Positions 55,970-64,000 of a stretch of 64,000 nt of DNA are shown piece by piece. The stretch is from NCBI GenBank assembly GCA_003586115.2, contig QVOM02000090.1:11891637-11955636 (forward strand). Reading direction: 5' to 3'. The number at the start of each line of letters is the position of its first letter. The stretch's first letter is position 1. Below the pieces are notes generated by a model, which saw only the letters and a program-made list of their open reading frames with translations, was not told where the DNA came from and searched no databases. Position numbers and translations under genes: made by a program. The stretch is from Salvator merianae. Its lineage: Eukaryota > Chordata > Lepidosauria > Squamata > Teiidae.

Positions 55970-55995
55970 AGGCCCCACCCCCAGGGGTGGGGCCT
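55970..55995. repeat. Perfect 12-bp-stem GC hairpin
   Basis: AGGCCCCACCCC, a two-base centre CA, then GGGGTGGGGCCT. It could be the centre of a small palindromic element or a chance GC inverted repeat. Confidence 0.85.
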
Positions 55996-57344
55996 AAGAG
56001 GGCGGGCCCTCCACCACCACACCTACTACACTTGTTGGTCTAGTCAACCAGGCAGTGCAGAATTTCCCAGGGTCCCCCTGCAAGCAGAACAGCAATCACA
56101 TTGTCTATTTTGCGAGTCCTTTCCTCACTGATGTTTGAGTCAAAGGATTACCTACTTACCTGCCCTTTGGGCTGGCAGCTTATTTTGTCCACCAACATTA
56201 AAAAAAACAAAACAGAAAACCAGGGCCACCTCCCAGCTTCCAAAGATCAGGGGTCAAAGCTGCTAAGAAACAGCCCGATGTATTTTCAATTTTGTGAATG
56301 TCAGTGAATTCCCTGGAGAGGCTTCCTACCCTTGCTTTCTCCATATGAAAATCTCTCTTCTGTCTGCTGACGTGGGGGTCCTTTTTCTCTCTCTCCTGCA
56401 ATAACATGTCTGCGCGCTCCCATCCACCCAGTTTCATCCTCCTTTCCCAAGAACTGACAATAGGACCGTTGACGCGGCTTTGCAGATTCCGCGCTGGCTA
56501 ATTCCTTTTAAGTGTGCATAGCTCCGTAGCCGTGAGGCACGGAGAGACTTCGGTTACATCTGGCTATCCAAGAGGAATCCTGGTACTTTCTGCTCCATTG
56601 CACTTTTAAAAGGCTGAAGCTGTATGTGGGTTTCCTCCCCGCTGCCACCAAACTCTGTCCCCACCCTCTCGCCAAGGCCAAGATGGAGCTAAACTCACAC
56701 TCTCACTATCTTTGTGCATTTGACCGTAGAGAACGCATTCTGGCAGCTTCCAGCTGAGGAAGCCGAAGAGGGGGGGGCAGGGGGTGGGGCGGGGTAGGAA
56801 GAGCGCCCACCGCCTCACTCGGATCCTCTTAGGTGCTCAGAAAGGATACGGGAACAAATGAGACCCCTTTGAGATGCACCTTGCGGTTTCTTACCGGCAG
56901 TAAATTGCAGCACTGATAAAAGGCACTTTAGGGTTTCCATTTTCAAGAAGCACCACAAGGGCTGGCCTGTTTGCAGCACTGGAGCCCTAAGTAGAGCTTC
57001 AGAAGCAGAGATGAAAGTCAGCCTGTCTAGACAATAATGCAATATGCGATATAAAAGGGGTCATGGGATTCCATTCTAGGATTTACCTTCTCTGCAATTA
57101 CCGGCTGAGAGGCGCTTGTGATGAACGACAGACTCCGTGCGCGGGCAAAGAGGGGACAGCAAACAGCAAAGCACCCTGGGACAGGATTTCCCTGTGCTTT
57201 TTGCGTTGCCTTAGGCATCCATAAGGGGCCTTGCGTTTGCCCTAGAGGTGGTTTGATATTCTCCAAGGACACTGAGGGGACTGTATGGAGACTGCCTGCC
57301 TTCCGGAAAGGGTACGTGCTGCTGCTTCCTTCTCCGGCTGACCG
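55996..57344. other. Unassigned sequence
   Basis: No exon or repeat family recognised. A purine/GC-rich GGGGGGGCAGGGGGTGGGGC stretch lies near 56771-56790. Confidence 0.35.
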
Positions 57345-57530
57345 AAGCGGTTCAGATCAAACAGGGGGTGTTCAAAAGGACCAGGTTTGAACTAGGGGTG
57401 TGCACGAACAGAATTTGCATTTTCGATTCGCTGTTGAAGTTAAGATCTGTATTTTCGCTTCGTCAGCGAATCGCAATGTGGGAAAAGGGGGCTTTGTGCA
57501 TTTCCGCCATTTCCGCCATGTTTTCCCCAT
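57345..57530. mobile_element. Family-B fragment abutting a family-A fragment
   Basis: CGAAGCGGTTCAGATCAAAC and GGGGGTGTTCAAAAGGACC (family B) run into CTAGGGGTGTGCACGAACAG (family-A terminus) with TTCGATTCGCTGTTGAAG. The A element lacks its distal part. Confidence 0.55.
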
Positions 57531-58074
57531 TGAACTCCCCCCACTCCCAAAGATGCTGGAATCCCAAAACAGCATGCAAGATCATGATACAATTTCCCCA
57601 TGCAGTTCTGGAAAGCAGGCACCGAGAAGCAGGCAATACACACCGAATAATGTTAGGAAGTTCTCTATGTTAAAGATGCTGGGACATCCCACATTAAAAC
57701 CTAGAGGAAAGTCAGTCTTTGGCAGCCTCAAGCTGAATCAGCTGCAACAAAAGAGGGAAGGGGGAGAGAAGAAAAATTAGTGATGGAGGGGTTAGTGACA
57801 GAGAAGAGCTGATTTTGCTACAATCCACTCGCCAGCCCAACGGTAGGAACTAATAACACAGAAAGATTTCTCGTGAATCAAACAGCCAAGCCAAAAAACA
57901 ACGCAAAGAAATTCATGTTCCAACCCAGTGGCTCCCAACCCTTATTCCCTTGCCTATCCTTTGGCAGCTCATTTCCATAAACTGTACCTTTCATATTAGC
58001 AAAATGTCTGTAATTAATACAGTTGCCGTTATTCCGCCATTAGTACATTTTGTTTCACATACCCCTCAATGTCC
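57531..58074. other. Unassigned sequence
   Basis: No feature recognised. Confidence 0.3.
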
Positions 58075-58130
58075 AGGAAGGAAGGAAGGAAGGAAGGAAG
58101 GAAGGAAGGAAGGAAGGAAGGAAGGAAGGA
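58075..58130 (+). repeat. (GGAA)n simple repeat
   Basis: 56 bp of uninterrupted GAAG units. Confidence 0.98.
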
Positions 58131-58160
58131 ATATAAGGCTGACCAACTCTAACTAGATCT

Positions 58161-58277
58161 GGTTGCTCAACTGTAGCCCTCCAGATGTTCATGAACTACA
58201 GTTCCCATAATTCCATGCCAGAGTGATGGGAGTTATAGTCAGGAACCTCTGGAGAGCTACAGTTGAGCAACTCTGCT
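58161..58277. mobile_element. hAT-MITE-like palindromic element
   Basis: TTGCTCAACTGTAGCCCTCC at the left mirrors GGAGAGCTACAGTTGAGCAA at the right, and GAACTACAGTTCCCATAATT mirrors GATGGGAGTTATAGTC. This wording (CTCCAGATGTT, GGGAGTTATAGT) is common in reptile non-autonomous hAT-type elements. It is 117 bp and non-coding. Confidence 0.75.
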
Positions 58278-60812
58278 TTCAGCAGAGATGCTTCACATCC
58301 CAGCCTATTCTTGAACAATCTTATCCTCAAGACACCTGGCTACCTGAAGCATAAGACCAGATGGCGTTCTCCCATTCCATATTCAGAAGCCAACTGGAGT
58401 GGAAGGCGAACCTGATCTCATTACTGTACTGCCAAAAGGGTAGCTTCATCTAATGAACTTGAGGGCACCAAGTTAATTGTGAGGAGGTTGATTGTAGCTG
58501 TGGCACACAGCTCTGTTCTCTAGCTGAAGAGTTTAACCAGGCAGCTATTTATCCACCCACTCAGTTGCATCCGAGGAATAAAGCTGTCACCTCCGTCTGC
58601 CTCGTGATACAACTGCCCCCTCTTTTTTATATTTCAGAAGTAACCGGAGACCTTGCCCAGCCAACACTTTAGAAAGAAAATATCATTCATCCCACTCAGG
58701 CACCAAAAGAAAGCACATATATTTGCTATTGTGGGTGATGAGCACACTGTAAGAATTTTCCAGGTATATCACACGTTTTATAGACTCTTTTTTTTCCCTG
58801 TGTTAAAAAAAGAAGAAAGAACCTTGTCATGGCTTCAAGGCACGGCTTGGATGCTTAAACAGCCCAATCTTTTCATCCACCCCTCGAGAATTTTTAAACT
58901 TTATTTCAGTTTCAGAGCAAAGTCACAGCAAAAGCTTTTGGAGGGGGAAGGTTTTTTAAAAAGCAAGAAAAAAGGAGACAATAAACCTTGTTCATTCAAT
59001 TTCTAATGAAGCATTCCTCCTGAACCCCCTTAATATTTCCCCAGCCCCAAATGTGAATTGACTTCTCAAGAGACAGTTCTTTATCACCAGCATCCAAAAC
59101 TTACACATGCAGCCTGCATTCACCTCTAAGTCAGGCCCTTCCCTAACTATTGATTGGTCACTGATTATCTAACAGCGGGAAAGCCTCTTTGATTACATAG
59201 TTTCCCACCCAACCCAGCTTAAAGTAAGAGACACCTTTAGTGCTATGAAATCCCAAATGATGAAGATGCAACCTTTCCAAGGCTTTGAGATGAGTAAGGC
59301 GAATGATGTCAAAAAAAAGTCTGTTGTTTCAGACTCAGGTTCACTCAGAGGGCGCCTCCTTAAGCGTGTCTGATCACATCCTTAGAGGGAGTGATTGTTT
59401 CAGCAGGTGACAACATCAAGCTGGCCTTGGAAGATCTAAAAAACCTAAGCAGAAAATCCTAATGCTATAGGGTACAGTGGGACATGGGGGCGTTGAAATC
59501 CTGGAAGGAAGCAATGGGAAAGCACTTCTGTTTCGTTAACAAGAAAAGTACATGATGTATCCACGCTCAACTCAATGGCACCCTCTTTGTACACATTTAT
59601 TTCATTATCAATTTGATTGTGGTGAATGTTATTGCTATGGAACACAATTTCAAAGCTCATTCTTTTCCAGTTAAATATGCTTCTTTGCTTAGCTGTCATA
59701 GTTTTGGCTGACTGGACTTCAACTTGGCCTACCATCAACAATTCCAAACTAGTGAAAAGCAATACACAAAAGGGAGTGAATTCAATATATCCATAGACAG
59801 AACTAGTGCACTGGTGTCAGCAGAAACAACAACAACAAAGCGTTGGTTAGGGTGTCCTGTTCTGCACACACATTCAAAAAGAGTGCTTTCTGAAACAAAG
59901 GAGTTCGGCCAAGGAAGAAAAGAGACCAGAGGAAATGCCATCAAATAAAAGAAATACTCAACAACAAGACACCCTTTAGGAAGGAACTGTGGCGTTATTT
60001 AAAGCCTCAGTTGTATAGGTAGGTCAATGAAATTTGTGCCTCAGCAGAAAAGCAAAAGCAACAGCAAGTAAATAAATAACATCGAAAGGAAGGGAAAGAA
60101 TAACATCTCAACATGAGATTATAACTGCTGATTTTAGAAATTAAGCAGTCTCCACAAAACCCTTGGTGATTCAGTCAGCTGGAATTTAATATTCACTATG
60201 CAGAGAAAGCTTGGTATCCCATTGCGCTTTTAAATTAATGATTTCCTTAATAAACCTCACCATGCAGGAATGAAGCAGAACATGACAATTCAGAAAGAAG
60301 GTTACATCTGCTAAACAAATAGACAATTCAGCAGTGTGCAAAACCCCATCTGCCTTGAGTTGTCCACGCTTGGGATAATTTTGGGATACCCACAGAACAC
60401 CTGCAAATATTCATCATGAATCCTGTCCAACCCACCCAGCTTGGTTTTTCCAGATTTGTGGCCAAGATGAGAACAACTATGGCAATTTGGACACTTATTT
60501 TTTACTTGCAGCCTCTGTGGAGGTGTAAAGAATTGTGTGCAAGGTATTTCCTTCTCTCTGGCCAGCATGCACAAAAAATGATGCACCAAGGGACAATATC
60601 ATTTATGTTGCCGTTAATACTTAAAACTCACAAACTACACTCAGCAACTGCAAAGGGAAGGGAATACTGCATACTTGTTTCCATTTCTGGACCTTCCAAA
60701 GTTGATTGAAAGAAGTCTAAAGCGATTGAAGTATCCTATTAATTCTCTTTTCATCAGCACAGTGCTATCAGTGCATTTGGTTTTTTTCTGCGTGCGTAAC
60801 CTAAGTAATTGG
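58278..60812. other. Unassigned sequence with small repeat fragments
   Basis: A family-G-like terminus GTGTCTGATCACATCC lies near 59367-59382. AATGGGAAAGCACTTCTGTT near 59514 recalls a SINE tail. The 117-codon frame at 58653-59006 has no known domain. No exon found. Confidence 0.4.

Positions 60813-60871
<59 letters not shown>
60813..60871 (+). repeat. (ATCT)n simple repeat
   Basis: About 59 bp of uninterrupted ATCT units. Confidence 0.98.
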
Positions 60872-61545
60872 ATTTTCCCATCCCTTAAGAGTGGCTAGCC
60901 GGTATATCTATCCTGGGTCTTCTACTCAAGGCCTGGGAGCTACAGAGTTCAGTGCAAAATAATCTATGTACATATATTATTTTGGAGGAAGATTCAAGAT
61001 AATGAATCAAATGATGTGCTCAAGATTAAATACACTCTGTGTCTGCTAAAAGGCCTGTTTCCCTAATTCTTTAATTCTCATTTTCAAAAAGGAGCAATTA
61101 AGCATATTCAGTGACGCTTGTTCCCCATCAACAACATTTAATGGCCTGTTATTCCTTTCAAAACTGCACCTCTTTCTCTCTGCCTTTGAAGAATGTTGTT
61201 TTTCTCTCCAACCACCCCACAAACCAAAACGAGCTTGGAAAGGACTAATCATGCCGATGCTACAATTCACGTAAAATGAAGAACCAGACACTTTCATCTC
61301 AAGGTACAGTGTTTTCAGGGTCAATGAAATCTTCTTTCAAAATTATGTCTTCCCTTAATCTTCCCTTATCTTGAATAAAACTGCTTTGCTCCTTACAGGA
61401 CTTAATTCCCAGCCCTGATCCTGTTCTGTCTATCCTTCTCTGGACTCCCCCCAAAATCTGCCCCCATTCCCCATTCCTCTTAAAATGCAGCACCATCAAA
61501 TGGACCACATTTAATTTCTGTGCTGTGTACTATCCCTTTGACTAA
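60872..61545. other. Unassigned sequence
   Basis: No feature recognised. Confidence 0.3.
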
Positions 61546-61692
61546 TAGAGATGTGCAAAATGAAGATTCACATGTTTTGTTTGAAGTGGCCAAACCCTTC
61601 TTACCCGAGGGCCCAGTTTGCAATGTATATAAGGGGGGTGGCCAATTCGTATGCTTCACGAAGCATACAAAACTCCATTTTGCATATCCCTA
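61546..61692. mobile_element. Short 147-bp element with TAGAGATGTGCA ends
   Basis: The left end TAGAGATGTGCAAAA and right end TTTTGCATATCCCTA are inverted termini. CTAA directly flanks both sides and may be a 4-bp target duplication. An inner hairpin GTATGCTTC-AC-GAAGCATAC lies at 61649-61668. It is the shortest complete member of the family-A-ended group. Confidence 0.65.
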
Positions 61693-62378
61693 CTAAGCAA
61701 TTAGAAGCTGTTTTAAATAGTGATGCTGGATTAATTGCAGAAATAACCAGTTTCAGCCTAGTCATAAAGGTCCCATCACCGAATTAGAAAACGTAAGTGT
61801 CTCTTCTTTATTCGTCCTCTTTTTCAGATTCCAGGACTGAGCAGCAAAGCTGGGGGTGGGGGAAGCAAGCCCAAGGCCAAGACTGGGTGGTCCTTGACTG
61901 TAATTAAGCCCTGATCGAAGTAATAGCAGAATGCATAAGGTTGTGCTTCTGTGTGGCCTTCCTAGCAGATGTGTCAGATGACATATTCCAAAGATGAGGA
62001 GTTAATTGTGGCTATAAATAGCATTGCCCAGACACCAGGAACACAAAGCTATTTAATTCTCTTCTCCAAAATGTATAGTCTAGCCATGTCGTTAATCACT
62101 TGCATGTATTTGAACTCAAGGGGAAGATCTGGCGCTGGAGGCGGAAGGAAAGATGGACGGGTTCGTTATTTTACAAGTAGATTAGCCAAGTCAGATAATT
62201 TGATTGCAGCCTATTGGGAGATTTTCGTGGTTCCATTCTCAAGAAAGTATTACATTACAGCCAATTTATTCCAGAGAGAGAAACACATAGAGAAAAATCT
62301 TTGGCTGAGGTGGTGGTGGTGGTGGTGATACAGAAATCACACCACATACAACTCATCACATTCTAGAAGGCTTCTAAT
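61693..62378. other. Unassigned sequence with (TGG)n at 62309-62327
   Basis: Short TGG array. The 119-codon frame ending in it has no known domain. Confidence 0.4.
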
Positions 62379-62530
62379 GGTTATTTGCAGGGAATCAAGA
62401 GCAGGTGAAGGTTTTGCCTTCGTCTTCTGCTTGAGAAGCCCAGACGCAAGTGGTGGGCCACTGTGTGAGAAGAGATGCTGGACTACATAGGCAGTGGCCT
62501 GATCCAGCAGGGCTCCTCTTATGTTCTTAA
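62379..62530 (+). mobile_element. CR1-type LINE 3' end, plus orientation
   Basis: GAGCAGGTGAAGGTTTTGCC, GTGGTGGGCCACTGTGTGAG, TGGCCTGATCCAGCAGGGCT, CCTCTTATGTTCTTAA. Same tail as at 3650 and 41892. Confidence 0.85.
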
Positions 62531-64000
62531 GACATCTTATTGATGTGGGCTGTGCAACCCACAAACATAATACCGATGGAAAATCAACAGCATGGTGATG
62601 AAAAGATAGCATTAGGTACAATATTGGAAACATTGGAAACATTGGAAAATGTCAGAAAAGATAGAATAATAATTCCCCCTCTGCACAAAGTAGCACTAGT
62701 TAATAATAATTAGATTTATTTGGTCCTTACCAGAACAGAATATTATTTGCAGTGTTACAAGAAACAAAAACTACAGTATCATTAAAAGCAATTACATTTA
62801 AAAGGTTTAACCTTTTAAATGTGGGACAAGTCACGTTTTCCAAAGACACTTCATTGATACTTAAACCCTCGCTAGATTCAAACTAACAATGGGCCAAAAG
62901 TCCAGTTATTACAGCTAGCAGACCATGAAACCAAGACATACAACAACTGTAGCAACAACCCTCCAACATATACAAACACACACCTGTTTAGCTCAAATCT
63001 GCAGACCCAGCCAAGTTGCTGCCTTATAGGAGTGGATTTAGGAAGCAAACGTTGCTTATTGCTTTGGGAACGAAATGCAGATACATGCACCAAAGCAAAA
63101 TAGATACGTCAGAACCAAATCATTTCTATTTCTCAAGTGGTGTTTTGTTTGTTTGCAGCTTCTGTTCCCTCGACTGTGAACTCATTCTTACTGCCAGGGA
63201 AGAGGAATCAAATGTCATACTGAGTTCAAAGCCAGCTGTTTGCTCATGATTTCGCTGACTGCTGAGAAATACACCCTTCACACTGATCACGACCACAGAG
63301 AGATTATATTCTGTCCATTTTTCACAATCTCTTTCAAGGCTCTGGGGATTCTTTGAGTTTTCACAATCTTGGACAATAGCACTGGGTAGATAAAGCAGTA
63401 TCATTCCACCCTCTTTACACAGGTAGACCCATCTCTCATTTTCTTTCAGATTACAAGAACTCATCTGTCCTTTCCCAGAACTGGAAAGCCCTAGTTACAG
63501 GCTTGGAACAGGACGCAGGGTCTTTTAGCTAACCATAGATGTGTCATGCTCATAAACCAAGTCTCATAGCATAGGAACAAGATGGGCTATGAAGCCATCA
63601 CTTGAGATCAGGGACTTTAAATCATTCATTGTAGGGGTGTGCAAAATGCTATTTTAAACGATTTATGGAATGCTCAGAATTGCATCATTCCTCAACATAC
63701 AGGCTGTGCTTGCAAGAACCCCCTGCCAGGGTCAGGGGAAGCCCTTGCAGTCCTAAATTTGAACTCCACTGTGCTCAATGACATAATTGCATGCTACAAT
63801 ATGACATCACACCACTCTGTCCTCCCTCCCCCATTGGCTCATAGAAAACAGGGAGGGAAAACACAGCAGTAAGGAACGCTACGTAAGTGCCTACTTTGGT
63901 GTTAGGGGGAGTTTGCTAGGTGTCCTGCTGAGCAAACTGACCTGCATGTAGAGGACCAATGCAATTTTGGAAGTTTTGCAAAACATTCAAAACGGCATTT
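62531..64000. other. Unassigned sequence with a family-A terminus at 63632
   Basis: 62700-62830 has an AT-rich stretch possibly from an L2-type tail (TTTATTTGGTCCTTACCAG). TAGGGGTGTGCAAAATGC at 63632-63649 is a family-A-like end whose partner was not seen. No exon found up to the window edge. Confidence 0.4.

Noticed and set aside
1..64000. CRISPR array, prokaryotic operon or defence system
   Set aside because: The regular repeats are microsatellites without spacers. Exon-intron structure and vertebrate LINE/SINE remnants show eukaryotic nuclear DNA.

Overview
This window looks like nuclear DNA of a squamate reptile (a lizard or snake). The evidence is one recognisable vertebrate coding exon in a very large non-coding stretch, a 3' fragment of a Bov-B (RTE) LINE, several CR1 and L2-type LINE 3' ends, tRNA-derived and 5S-rRNA-derived SINEs of the Sauria type, many short palindromic non-autonomous DNA elements, and long simple repeats. 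There are no prokaryotic or organelle features. I cannot name the species.

The only gene I can support is ARVCF, a p120/delta-catenin family armadillo protein, on the minus strand. Its first coding exon lies at 54044..53800. Translation starts at 54015 and the exon encodes 72 residues ending exactly at a consensus splice donor. I could not find the next ARVCF coding exon anywhere below 53800, so positions 1-53799 are best read as one intron more than 53 kb long. Positions 54045-64000 are then 5' intron or upstream sequence. A strong CpG island (about 46450-47620, core 46900-47450) sits inside that intron, about 6 kb downstream of the coding exon. It may be an alternative ARVCF promoter or the start of an unannotated transcript.

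Layout. 1-10 kb: a 600-bp foldback with 135-bp arms, first copy of a palindrome-cored repeat, CR1 and L2 tails, a SINE dimer and a GGAA array. 10-20 kb: 5S-derived remnant, palindromic elements, a 165-bp repeat present twice, two tRNA-SINE copies. 20-32 kb: CR1 tail, a 215-bp AAGGG/AAGAG array, TTCGAA-rich elements, Bov-B, second palindrome-cored repeat, L2 tail. 32-46 kb: more TTCGAA-rich elements, three L2 tails (one with a 59-bp internal tandem repeat), third palindrome-cored repeat, CR1 tail, SINE dimer, 5S remnant, near-perfect 106-bp palindrome. 46-48 kb: CpG island. 48-53.8 kb: rearranged CR1, GATA-type array, palindromic elements. 53.8-64 kb: ARVCF exon, then intronic or upstream DNA with MITE-like elements, simple repeats and one CR1 tail.

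Nearly all other open reading frames are short, overlap repeats or lie on both strands of the same DNA, and show no protein family I recognise. I found no intact transposase, reverse transcriptase, tRNA or rRNA gene. I did not find a convincing new coding system. The most unusual content is a set of structured non-autonomous repeat families and the intronic CpG island.
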